Assembly (NCBI GenBank): GCA_023014485.1
Contig: JAJOZX010002357.1
Location: 406,501 to 470,500 of the forward strand
Direction of reading: 5' to 3'
DNA: 64,000 bases
Source: Bathynomus jamesi
Lineage: Eukaryota > Arthropoda > Malacostraca > Isopoda > Cirolanidae
In this document: positions 19,819-30,268 of the stretch, piece after piece
Layout of the letters: the number at the start of each line of letters is the position of its first letter
Position numbering within the stretch: the stretch's first letter is position 1
Program-made: the position numbers and the translations under genes
Notes under the pieces: model-generated
Told to the model about the DNA's origin: nothing
Databases searched by the model: none
Seen by the model: only the letters and a program-made list of their open reading frames with translations

Positions 19819-20121
19819 TTTTTTTAGCAGTATTAAAAATTGAAAATTAACACCTGAAAAGTGTGGAAAACAAGTTAAATAACCCCAAATAAACCAAAGT
19901 CGTATGTGTAATCAATACCGGCAGCAGGCACACTATCACCAATGCTAAAGACTAAAAATTTATAGACAAATATGACGCACAACAAAAATACTGTTTGGCA
20001 AAGCATGTCACTATCTGTTACCATTGATAATTGCCAACGCCTGCCAATTTTTGCCAACGTGTCACCAACTGTGTCACAGTAGACAAAGACAGTGTTGCTA
20101 AATTTAACATTAAAATAAAAT

Positions 20122-20324
20122 GGATCACCTGAAGATCAGGGCCCCCAGCCTTCGTTAGTTAGCCTTATAAGGCTAACTACCGAAAATATCACGACTTAAC
20201 CTAACCAATCGTTTGGTCAACTGTACGCCCTTGACGATTGGTTAGGTTAAGTCGTGATATTTTCGTTAGTTAGCCTTATAAAGCTAACTAAAGAAGGCTG
20301 GGGGCCCTAATCTTCAGGTGATCC
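20122..20324. mobile_element. Palindromic 8-bp-TSD element, copy 1 (203 bp)
   Basis: The whole element is an inverted repeat with ends GGATCACCTGAAGATCAGGG and its complement. Inside each arm lie GTTAGTTAGCC-TTATAA-GGCTAACTA (itself palindromic) and TTAACCTAACCAATCG. The flanking duplication AATAAAAT is perfect (20114-20121, 20325-20332). Non-coding. It sits inside the 17376-20790 transposon. Confidence 0.92.
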
Positions 20325-21187
20325 AATAAAATTTATAATGACAAATTAATTTTATTGGTATTTGAAAAATTTAATTTTGTAATCATTAAAAACTATGACA
20401 ATAGTTATATTAAAAAATGTCACCAAATTATTAACAACGTGCGTTGGTATGTTGGCACAGTTTTTGACCTCTGAGTTGAAGTAATAAGTATATTTATACA
20501 TTACACAGTATACTCTATACAGTGTATGCATAATTATTCATGTTAAACGACTAATACCTTTTCTCGGTTGGTAGAAATTAGTTTAAAACCTCATATGCAT
20601 CCTGACACGTAATAGAACTTGCATAGCTCCATATAGTGAAACACTGAAGGCTTTGCGCGACCTTTAGATATTAAAATTTTTCAAAAAGGCTTCGTACGCT
20701 GTATTTTTGCACCAAATGAAACATTTTGATAGGGTCAGAGCAAAACTATTCAAAGAAAATTTTTTCACCTCATAGATAAGGACCACCCTGATATCGAAGT
20801 TTGATTAAATCCTTGAAACATAAGTCGAATAATGTCCTGATCTCTGGGGTTCTTCCAAGAATTTATGAAGGTAATAGATATTTAAGGAAAGCAATTTACT
20901 TCAATACTAAATTAGAAGCGATGTGTCATTGAAGGAGTAGAGTTCGTTAACTTTGGGTCAGATTTTAACTCGGCGGATTTGTTCATTCAAGATGGCATTT
21001 ACTTAAATGAAATAGACAGATAGGAACTTTATAGGTGAATACTATAACTATATTAAAGTTTGAAATTTGTAAACTTTTAAAAAAGGATAGAAGTGGTAAA
21101 ATGGTAGGGGGTGTACTCTTATATTGTAAAGAAAATCTTCACCCAGTTCAAAAAGACGGTTAATGCTAGTGACTAGTTAGATATAAT

Positions 21188-21385
21188 GGATCACCTGAAG
21201 ATTAGGGCCCCCAGCCTTCGTTAGTTAGCCTTATAAGGCTAACTAACGAAAATATCACGACTTAACCTAACCACTCGTCAAGGGCGTACAGTTGACCTAA
21301 CGATTAGTTAGGTTAAGTCGTGATATTTTCGTTAGCCTTTAAGGCTAACCAACGAAGGCTGGGTGCTCTGATTTTCAGGTGATCC
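21188..21385. mobile_element. Palindromic 8-bp-TSD element, copy 2 (198 bp)
   Basis: Same family as 20122-20324, with a perfect duplication GATATAAT (21180-21187 and 21386-21393). The right arm has lost one TTAG unit relative to copy 1. Inserted in the endonuclease part of the LINE. Confidence 0.92.
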
Positions 21386-22051
21386 GATATAATTATTTCA
21401 GAAATTAGCGCTAATAACTTAGTCTTTAATTTTGGGGTTGCATATAGGTCTCCTTTACAAGGAGTAGAATTAAACGTTGAAATGTATAACATTTTAAGTA
21501 GGACGTAGGATAATTAGGCATAAGGAATCAATTACTGTCGGAGACCTAAACTGCCCAAATATTAATTTCATTACTTTAAACAGCGATACTGTACAAGGTA
21601 TACGTTTGATAAATTTTCTACAAGATAATTTTTATTTTCAAAAAGTATTAGAACCGACCCTTGGTGAGAATATTTTAGACTTAGTTTTAACGACAAATGA
21701 TCATTTAGTTTAGAACGTAGATGTCGGAAAAAGTTTATGCAATAACGATTATAGCATGATACGTTTTTCGGTTAATATTAAAACTTCTAGAGAGTTAAAT
21801 TTCGATGACTTTATAGCTTCATTAACTTCAAGAGTTAAGAGAGGTGAATTGAATGCGCAACCTAAATGATGGAGTAGAAATATTGGAAAAGCAATCGCAG
21901 ATAGAAATGTAGCCTATAGGAGTATAAAAGGGACAGTGCGCAGCAGCACTTTAAGACTTATATAGATTTGCATAGAAGTGTTAAGCATTTAATTAGATGT
22001 GATAAACGTGATTTTGAAATTCAAGTAGATCATGAATATAAAGAAAATCCT

Positions 22052-22254
22052 GGATCACCTGAAGATCAGGGCCTCCAGCCTTCTTTAGTTAGCCTTATAA
22101 GGCTAACTAATGAAAATATCACGACCTAACCTAACCAATCGTTAGGTCAACTTTACGCCCTTGACGATTGGTTAGGTTAAGTCATGATATTTTCGTTAGT
22201 TAGTCTTATAAAGCTAACTAAAGAAGGCTGGGGGCCATGATCTTCAGGTGATCC
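22052..22254. mobile_element. Palindromic 8-bp-TSD element, copy 3 (203 bp)
   Basis: Perfect duplication AAAATCCT (22044-22051 and 22255-22262). Removing the element and one duplication rejoins the LINE reading ENP-KKFYDYV across the site. Confidence 0.92.
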
Positions 22255-22614
22255 AAAATCCTAAGAAGTTTTACGATTACGTTAGTAATAGAAATCCTTC
22301 AGGGACAATATTGGGCCACTGGTAGACTCGGGTGGTAATTAATAAATAACTATGGGGAGATAGCAGTAATTTTAAGTAATTTTTTTTACATCAGTCTGTA
22401 CAATTGAGGATACTTCTTTTATTCCAGAGGCTAGTAATACGTCAGTGATAAATGTTGTTTTTGCATTGTTGAATGACATAACTGTTTACACTGAAACGAT
22501 TTCTCACTATATAGGTAAGTTCAAAATTAACAAATCGCCAAGTCCAAACCATTTTTACCCAAAGCATCTAAAAGAGTTAAAGAATAAAATATTTTATCCT
22601 TTAGTTCAAATTTT

Positions 22615-22815
22615 GGATCGCCTGAAGATCAGGGCCCCCAGCCTTCTTTAGTTAGCCTTATAAGGCTAACTAACGAAAATATTATGACAACCTAACCAAT
22701 CGTCAAGGCGTACAGTTGACCTAACGATTGGTTAGGTTAAGTCATGATATTTTCGTTAGTTAGCGTTATGAGGCTAACTAACGAAGGCTTGGAGGCCCTG
22801 ATCTTCAGGTGATCC
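22615..22815. mobile_element. Palindromic 8-bp-TSD element, copy 4 (201 bp)
   Basis: Perfect duplication CAAATTTT (22607-22614 and 22816-22823). The outer left end reads GGATCGCCTG, one change from the family consensus. Inserted in the RT region of the LINE. Confidence 0.92.
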
Positions 22816-24330
22816 CAAATTTTTAATAAATTTTTACCACAGGGGGTTGTCCCTTCGGGTTTTAAAATGACTGATTTAACTCCAATCTTTAAAAAAGGGG
22901 ATAAACAACAGGCGGGAAACTATAGAACTATTAGTCTAACTTATATAATTGGAAAGCTTCTAAAATCAGTTATTCAAGATCATATAGTTGAACATCTTGA
23001 AAGCAATAATCTTATAAAATAAAGTCAGCATCCGTTTCGTAGAAATAAATCTTGTTTAACAAACTCATTGTAATTTATTCATGAAGTCATAGCATTTATA
23101 ATTATGTAGAGTTGTAGATTTCCAAAAGGCGTTCGACAAAGTTCGGCATAAAAGATTATTAGAAAAACTTCGGGCTCACGGAATAAGGAGTCAAGTTCTT
23201 AACTGGAGTGATAATTGGTTAACTGGTAGAAAACGGAGGGTAGTTACTAAAGATTTAAAGTTCTTAAAATAATGTTCAGTCGCTAGCAGTAAGGCTAATA
23301 GAGTACTGGGTTTTATTTCTCATAATTATTTTGAGTACAAATCTAAAGATATTGTTTTGCCATTATATAAGTCGCTTGTTAGGCCTCATTTAGAATGTGC
23401 TGTACAGTTTTGGTCGCCTTATATGAAGAAGGATATAGAAATGGTAGAAAGGGTCCAGCGCTGCGCAACAAAGCTTATTCCAACGTTACGCGGGAGATAG
23501 ACTCAGAGTTAAATTTGTATACTCATGAAACTCGGCGTTTAAGAAGCGAATTAATTCAGATGCTCAAAATTTTAAGTCGTTTTGATTACGTTAATTATGA
23601 GAACTCTTTTAACGTGGACGATAAGAATATTATGAAAAAAATGGTTTTAAAATAAGGGGTAAAAGATTTGAGGCAAACGATGCGAGAGGCTTTTTCACCT
23701 ATACGATAGTCGAGAAGTGGAATATACCCGCGGGGATTGTAAGAAGCACCTCAGTTAATATGTTTAAGAATAGGTTAGATAGGTATTTTAGTAGCATCAA
23801 TTTGCATTAAAGGGAAGGTAAATTGTGGATGTGATTTTTAGTTAGTATAAAGAGTGGCCGATTTTTTTTGTTTTAAATGTATTAGAAGGTGCTAATTGGG
23901 TCTGGTTACAGAACACTGGAAGTTCTCAAATAATACCTCAGTGATAGAGACGAAAAACTTGATGGGAATTCTCGGGAGTCAAAACCTCCAAATAGCTAAT
24001 TAAGTATAAAGAATGGCTACTCTTTAAGTACATAGTGTTTATTTATTGAGAAAGAAGCAGTGATTTCCCTCAACATGTAAATGTATAGGAGGCACTGGTC
24101 TGGTCTGGTTACAGAGCACTGGGTGTTTTCATTGTGAGAACGCTCCGGAGTCAAAACCTTTTAATAAGCCTACAAAGGGGGGTTATAAGGGAATTGGATG
24201 GGGTGGAGTTGGAGGTGGTGATGTTCCCTTTTGATCATAAATGTAGTAGGAGACGCTGGTCAGGTCTGGTATCAGAGCATTGGAAGTTTCCAAACGATAG
24301 CCTTGTTTTACTTTTTTAAGCTTTATTTAC

Positions 24331-24513
24331 GTATGAAAATAAAAACCCACTCTAATAGACAGAGTTTATTTCCACAACAGTTTCGACGCCCACTGGCATC
24401 CTCCTCGGGTGGATACAGAAACACGAATGAACCAAAACAGGATGCCAGTGGGCGTCGAAACTGTTGTGGAAATAAACTCTGTCTATTAGAGTGGGTTTTT
24501 ATTTTCATATTTT
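24331..24513. mobile_element. Palindromic PLE tail (ribozyme type 3)
   Basis: Arms 24331-24403 and 24440-24513 are reverse complements: AAAATAAAAACCCACTCTAA, TTTCCACAACAGTTTCGACG and CCCACTGGCATCCT. On the minus strand from 24415 the order CCGAGGA, extra G, GATGCC-AGTG-GGCGTC, GAAAC resembles a hammerhead whose CTGA box has lost its T. The following TGTTGTGGAAATAAA and poly-pyrimidine end resemble PLE termini. Confidence 0.5.
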
Positions 24514-24619
24514 GACCTTCACGTAGAAAAAAGTGAATTTTTTTGCCTTTATTTACGTGTTTGTAATAGATGTGAATTCTCGGGAGTCAAAACTTCCGAA
24601 TAGTTATATAAACTATGTA

Positions 24620-24852
24620 CAAGGTGTCCATAAAGCCATAAAGTCAGGTATCATAGAAAAATACATTTATGTTGTTTATTTATTTATTTTGTTTTATTTA
24701 TTTGTTCAAAATGATTCCCACCAATCTCAAAACATGTTTGTAAACGAAAAAGCAGGTTTCTTTGAATGTTCCTCAACATATTTGGCCTGATGGAGACATA
24801 AATAAATAGACATTGCTTATGTTCCTATGATGCGTGACTTTATGGACACCTG
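24620..24852. mobile_element. Mariner-type MITE, 233 bp
   Basis: Ends CAAGGTGTCCATAAAGCCAT and GTGACTTTATGGACACCTG are inverted, flanked by TA. The interior has TTTATTTATT tracts and no open frame with motifs. It splits one of the LINE tail repeats. Confidence 0.75.
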
Positions 24853-25364
24853 TATTTTGGGAAACCACTCCTCTCTCCCTTTCTTCTTATTTTTTTCATT
24901 ATTAAAAGGGACCTGCTTAAAGGAAGTCTATTTAAGCTAAAGTAGAAGTAGTAGTTTCCTTTGTCAATAAATGTAGTAGGAGGCGTTGGTTTGGCCTGGC
25001 TCCAGAGCACTGGAAGTTCTCAGATGATACCCCATTGGTAGAGAAGGAAAGATTGATATGTTTTCAATTTTAGGGACGCCACTTAGAGTTATAGTGTAGG
25101 AATGTTAGTACCTTTTAGGTAAATTGCGGAATATCTAACTTAGCTAGCTAGAGAAAGTTTTATAGTTTTATATAGAAGTAGCGATGTTCCCTTTTGCAAT
25201 AAATGTAGTAGGAGGCGCTGGTCGAGTCTGGTTTCAGAGTACTGGGAGTTCTCAGATGATGGGAAGCTTGATGAGATCTCTTGGGAGTCAAAACCTTCAA
25301 ATAGTCATATTCATCTCCAGAGAAGCTACCTAGTTAAAGTGGAACTTCAGTTTTAAATATTGTA

Positions 25365-26722
25365 CAGGGTGGGGCACGGGAATCAAGTGTTTTTTGAATA
25401 GCTAGTAATCGGCCATTAGGAATGGGAGGGGCGTGCGGTAGGTAGCATTCCATTCCTGGGTTCATAGCATTTAACTTTAACTAACACTCACCTTTATCTT
25501 TCAGGTGCCATCATGGAGCAGTGGACGTTAGAACACCGCATGTTCGCGTATGATCATTTTGTTAGGAGTGGCGAGTCAGTGACAGCAGTTCAGCGTGCGT
25601 TTCGCCGCAGATTCAACATTCATCGAAATGACTCTGTTCCCGCTCGTGACACAATCTTACGTTGGGTTAACAATCTTCGAACAGGAGGCTCAATAATGAA
25701 AACAAAACCGAAGGGCCGCAACGCACTGTGCGTACTCCAGAGAACGTTGAAAGGGTTCAGACAAGCGATGTTGCAAAGCCCAGGCCGCTCTGCTCGGAGA
25801 CATTCAGCTGCACTCGGAATCAGCAATCGTACTGTTAGACGGATTTTGCATGAAGAATTACATTTTCACCCATACAAGTTAGCGATGGTGCAGGAATTGA
25901 ATGTAAACGATTGCCCCAACGACTGAATTTTGCACAGGAAATGCTTGCACTTTATGAGCAGAATGAAAACATGATGGTGGTAATGAGTGATGAAGCCCAT
26001 TTCCACCTTAATGGGGCCGTCAACAATCAAAACTGTCGGTATTGGGCTGCTGAAAATCCGCGACAACTCCATGAAAAACCGCTGCATAGCCCTAAGGTTA
26101 CAGTTTGGTGCGCGGTGGGAAAGTTTGGCGTCATCGGTCCCTATTTCTTCGAACAAAATGGGGTTACCGTTACCATAACATCTGGGCGTTACATTGAGAT
26201 GGTGAACACCTTTTTCATCCTGAGTTACGAAGAAGGCGTATTGCTCGTCGACATTTGTGGTTTCAGCAAGATGGGGCCACGCCACACACCGCCAGAGCGT
26301 CAATGGCTGTTCTTCGCCCCCTGTTTCCCAACCATCTCATTTCGAGATTTGGTGACATTGCATGGCCCCTCGGTCCCCTGACTTGTCCACATGTGACTTC
26401 TTTCTATGGGGGTACCTCAAGTCACGTGTCTACGAGGACAAGCCCCGTACATTAGATGCATTGAAGGAAGCGATCCGTCAACAAATCATCCAAATCAACA
26501 GAGACCTGCTGGGAAGAGTGGAGGCCAATTTTCGTAAACGCCTTCAACAATGCGTCGACGGCCAAGGACATCATATGCCAGATATAATTTTCGGTACATG
26601 ATTATTATGACATGAAATGCTATGTTCTTACGAATGTTGTTCTACCAATATATTTTCTTTACAAAAATAAATATCATTTTCCTGATTATTCCAAAAACAC
26701 TTGGTTCCCGTGCCCCACCCTG
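25365..26722 (+). mobile_element. Near full-length mariner element, 1358 bp
   Basis: TIRs CAGGGTGGGGCACGGGAATC and the complement of CAGGGTGGGGCACGGGAACC are flanked by TA. The transposase spans 25513-26601, and 5' and 3' UTRs of about 120-150 bp are present. It is the most complete DNA transposon in the window and could be a recent relative of an active source. Confidence 0.93.
25513..26601 (+). pseudogene. Mariner transposase, complete but frameshifted
   Basis: It starts at MEQWTLEHRMFAYDHFVRSG with two helix-turn-helix units (VTAVQRAFRRRFN, then RHSAALGISNRTVRRILHEE). The first catalytic Asp is in MVVMSDEAHFHLNG, the second in WFQQDGATPHTARA, and the third in RSPDLSTCDFFLWG. The C-terminus ends GHHMPDIIFGT. 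Three frame changes break it: near 25905, near 26225, and near 26365, where one C is missing before CGGTCCCCTGAC. About 360 codons overall, the normal size for the family. In life the enzyme excises the element and inserts it at TA. Confidence 0.9.
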
Positions 26723-28136
26723 TATATAAAAATTTAGCAAGAAAAAAGAATTATGCATCTTATGCATTATTATTCCTCATTATGTGTGGGGAATTCTTAA
26801 ATTGTAGGTCTGGCCAGCTGGAGGTGCCCTCTGGACCAGTACTCCTTTATCTTGGTAATTCCTATGCGAAGGACGCAATATCAATTACTATATGATAAAT
26901 CTTCCGTACGGTGGCTTTGTCAGGCTACGGAGAAATGATGCAACGACGAAATGATCACTTCTTGTGCATAATAAATAAATAAAAAAAGATTCCTTAAAAA
27001 ATGTACAGAGTGTAGATTAGATTAAACAGTTTATCCTTTATTTTTCGCTATTTTCTAATGCGTAACTGAGTACACGAGATAAGTGTAGGCATAAGTGTGA
27101 ATGAACTTTTCCTTATTCTTTTTCCTACTTTCCTATAAATCTTCTTTCACCATTATTTTCTGTCAGCGGTGGCTGGCGGAGGAGGAGGAGAGCCTTGTCT
27201 GTTCTATACTTTACTATTACAACTACTATTCCTGCGTGAAAGCTTTACACGTCTATAAGTGTAAGCATAGCATAAGTTTCCAATATTCTTTATTTTCATT
27301 GCTATTTTTAACTTTTCTACTTCCTCCTTGGGCTAGCCTAGGGTGGATCTTAGGGTCTTTGTTAGCCTGTAACTCCGTAATTCTGTAAACGTTCTTTCTC
27401 TGAATATGTAGATCATTCACTTCATATTTTTAAAGATATTGACAGCAAGCCAACTATGGTAGCCGATGGTTGACACTTTTGAACCTAAGTTATGGTAACT
27501 TAAAAAAACTTTTAAATTGGTCGGAGTTTGTGAGATGTGACTGTAGTTTTCTGATGGAATATTTGATGGGTCATGCAGGATAAGACCCTTAGTTTTTTCT
27601 GTTCAAACTTTGTGGTCTTATATATATAGGTTGATGCGTTTCTGAGTAACCTACAAGTAGCGAAATTCTTTCGGTAATTATGAAAGTATGACATATTTGA
27701 AACTCCATACGTAGAGGGTTGTACAGGGTTTCTGTATACAACTCAGATGCTTATTTACACGGTTGTAACAAAGAGACAAATTTTCATGCCACCTCGAGGT
27801 CATCTATAATATTAGAGACATAAAACTATAACATAAGCAAGTTTTGGATTTATTAAAAAATCTACAACAGCTGCTTTCGGGTATCCCGATAAAATCTAAT
27901 TGGAATAAAAATCAGATTTACCAGAACTGTTTAAATCCAGAGTTTATTTGTATCTGTATAGGAATCACAGCAGTTTAAGTTCACACCTGAATGCGAAATA
28001 CTTTGGTTTTGGTCGTTTCTGGAATTTTAACATTTTTCGTATAAGCAATGAATATATATTGTTATAGGGTTTGTTTGATTTTATTTTACAATGATAAATT
28101 TTAGAACATTATATATAGTACATATTTTAAGGAACA

Positions 28137-28140
<4 letters not shown>
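26723..28140. other. Spacer without recognised gene
   Basis: No TIRs, RT or transposase motifs found. A 95-codon frame at 27101-27388 is hydrophobic and unremarkable. The region has moderate base composition and may include host intergenic sequence or unrecognised repeats. Confidence 0.35.

Positions 28141-28173
<33 letters not shown>
28141..28173. repeat. (CT)n microsatellite
   Basis: Sixteen CT units followed by CCCCCGCAGGGGG at the putative 5' boundary of the CR1-like LINE. Confidence 0.95.
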
Positions 28174-28175
<2 letters not shown>

Positions 28176-29119
28176 CCGCAGGGGGTATAAAGGTTATGCA
28201 CATTCCTTCTAGGTGTTGTAAACTTTATACTTGGGGTGTGACAGCCCTCCGGTCCCGAGTCGTGGGATTCTAGAGAAATTGGCTGCCAGTTCCTTTAGGT
28301 TCTCTCTCTCTTTTGGGAGGGCGGGTGAAGTTTGTTGTACAATCCTGTCCCGTGGGTTACTAGGACCCCATCCCATCCCTACTTTGTCCTTTTAGCTTAG
28401 GTTAAGGATGCTCTCCTCTGACTGCAAAAAAAAAAAACTTTTAGTATTAAGTCTTTTTCTCTACTTTTACTATTTGGACCCTACTGCTACCTCATGCGTC
28501 GGAAGAGAGGCTTTGGAGCCTCTATAAATAACACCATTTAACGCTCGTAGGTCGTGAGAGACTGGGATGGAGGGGGTCCCAGGCGTAGAGGCGCGATGAA
28601 TGGAGTGTGGCTAGTGTCCCGTTAAGCCCATTCCTAACGCGTAATGGCCTGACCAGCCCCCTGCGACCGTTCTTTGGTGACCAATTGATGGTGCTTGGCT
28701 GTACTGCTTTTAGGTGAAAGCTTTACTGCCCAGCTGGCTGCCAGGCCAGCTTAAACTCTCGGGCGTAGCCTCTTGGTCTGGTAGGATATCCTTGAACATT
28801 GGATTATAAGAGTCTGGCCGCTTGTGAGTGACTAGTAAGACTTAGTAAGGGGCTGCATCTCGCTGTCGCTCCTGGCGGGAAATCCGTGACGCCTGCGTCG
28901 CGAGTGTTTGTCAGTTGGTAGCTGCGACACGTTTGGGACTGTCCAGCCCTGGGAGACCCTTGGTCGGTGCGGCAGCAGCGAGAGGTGTAGTCTTCTGGAT
29001 GGGATGAACGTCACTTGAAAATAGGCGGATGCGTCTACGCGCGGGAAGAATTCACTACCCCCCCCCCCCCCCCCCCCTCCTTTTTTATATACTGGTCAGA
29101 ACGTTTTTGATAGTTTTCA

Positions 29120-29640
29120 TTGCTAGAACGCTTTATCTTATTCAGTGTATTCAGAGTTCGGAAAAAAAAAGTTACAGTGACTGGACCGCAGAAACTGAAG
29201 GCTGAATGTGCGAGGTGTGGAGTAAACCAGTGGGTGACGAACTTCAAAGAAGCCTGCTTCGAGAAGATCAACCACTCCAGCATGTGCCGCTTTTGCGAAC
29301 TCATGCAGTTTTACGAGAAGCTAGAGGAGAGGGTCCGGCGGGTCGAGTCGCCCAAATCGGCTGTTAGAGGGGCAGCGGTCACTGATGCGGATGCGCCCTC
29401 CACCCCGGAGCTCATTGATAGGATAGCTGCCCTGGAAAGGCGGTCCAGCGATGGACTGAACAGAGCTCGGACCGCGGAGAAAGGGTAGAGGTGCACCGCG
29501 GGCCAGGGTACAAAATCAGTGTCAGGAATCGCCAGCGATCCACGTGGAATGCACGGAACCGCGGCGCAAGGGGGAGAGCGCAAAGAAGGGGCCGATAGAG
29601 AAGGGTGGGAAGGGGCCGATAAAGAAAAAGGGTGGGAAGG
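29120..29640 (+). pseudogene. LINE ORF1, N-terminal zinc-finger/coiled-coil part
   Basis: CARCGVNQWVTNF, then KINHSSMCRFCELMQFYEKL, gives a CxxC...C...H..CxxC pattern typical of the PHD-like finger in CR1 ORF1. It is followed by heptad-like LEERVRRVES and ELIDRIAALERR. The frame stops at 29488. The next frame continues with a Lys/Gly-rich linker (repeats of KGGKG) until the foreign LINE insertion. ORF1 proteins bind the LINE RNA and chaperone it; the coiled coil would multimerise. Confidence 0.65.
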
Positions 29641-30268
29641 GGTTGACCACCAATAAACTCTTCCTAAAGCTCAACGATATAACCAAACTGGCACATTTTA
29701 TTTTTATTTACAAGTGGAAGAACAAAATCATTAATTTACAATGGGTAAATAGATATTTTGTAACTCATCAAGAAATCCACTCGTCTCAGACTAGAAATAG
29801 ATCAAAACTTGTTATATCTCAATTTAGATTGTCTTCATCTCAAAAACTACCCATTTTCATTGGATTGAAACTATGGAATGACTTGCATGCCAATATAAAA
29901 AATATTGTGAATGTAAATTTGTTTAAAACCAAGTTGAAATCCCGATTAATAATGGCATACTAACAAAAATCTAGGATTAATGTCCACTAATATTGTTTAA
30001 TATTGTCCATTAATATTGTTTAATATTGTAATACATGTTTTAACTATTAATAATATTTATTTACTTATTTATTTATTTATTATTATTAATTAATAACAAC
30101 TACCTGCTTATTTTTAACAAGAGCCCAGTAAAGCCTAAAGCTTAAGGGCCAAATTAAATTAAATAAATAGTCGAGCTTCACAATTATTCATGTCATTGTA
30201 AATTGAAAAAAAAATTATTTATTTTATTATTAGTAATAAAGGTTATTCTATCTATCTATCTATCTATC
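29641..30268 (+). mobile_element. 5'-truncated LINE 3' end inserted in ORF1
   Basis: Codons 29655-29963 encode the conserved C-terminal tail of a second LINE type: KLAHFIFIYKWKNKI, FVTHQEIHSSQTRNRSK and FIGLKLWNDLHANIKN. The 3' UTR ends in five TCTA units (30247-30268), a typical LINE tail microsatellite. The same C-terminal tail occurs at 53550-53811 in the 47.7-53.8 kb LINE. After the tail, host ORF1 resumes at KKPKDVAAG. Confidence 0.75.

Larger units (their letters stand above)
17376..20790 (-). mobile_element. 3.4-kb DNA transposon of unassigned, hAT-like lineage (copy 1)
   Basis: Outer ends TAGGGTCGTCCTTATTTTTC and ATAAGGACCACCCTG are inverted. Homology between the ends continues inward for about 160 bp (17376-17535 against 20630-20790), including TATTTT.CG.TCTGACC, ATCAAAAT.....TTT.GTG and AATTTTAATAT....GTCGCGCAA. 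Flanks show a perfect 8-bp duplication ATATCGAA (17368-17375 and 20791-20798), which fits the hAT target consensus nTnnnnAn. The ends TAGGG/CAGGG also fit hAT. A degraded transposase occupies 17645-19818 on the minus strand, and a 203-bp palindromic element (20122-20324) has inserted between gene and right end. Confidence 0.85.
20900..23870 (+). pseudogene. Decayed CR1-like LINE (ORF1 tail, endonuclease and RT)
   Basis: At about 20983-21012 the sequence reads LFIQDGIYLNEID, matching block V of the SGNH-esterase ORF1 of the LINE at 28-34 kb (there LHQRDGVHLN), with His changed to Tyr. From about 21090 broken endonuclease stretches follow. Joining across the inserted palindromes gives ENPKKFYDYVSNRN, then DLTPIFKKGDKQQAGNYRTISLTYIIGKLL and SQHPFRRNKSCLTNS of the RT fingers, then PLYKSLVRPHLECAVQFWSP of the RT C-terminal region. 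The catalytic FADD segment is absent: GRKRRVV is followed almost directly by SSKANRVLGFIS, an internal deletion near 23265. Many stops and frameshifts. Confidence 0.75.
23876..25320 (+). repeat. Tandem 3'-tail repeats of the CR1-like LINE
   Basis: Five degenerate units start with (A)ATGTAGTAGGAGGCGCTGGT or similar at about 23876, 24083, 24238, 24968 and 25199. They share CAGAGCACTGGAAGTTCTCA and GGGAGTCAAAACCTTC. Spacing is about 150 to 230 bp once the two insertions (24331-24513 and 24620-24852) are removed. They directly follow the decayed LINE end and look like a multiplied 3' UTR. Confidence 0.65.

Noticed and set aside
27101..27388. Small secreted or membrane protein
   Set aside because: A hydrophobic start alone, without splice signals, homology cues or codon bias, is not enough in AT-rich DNA.
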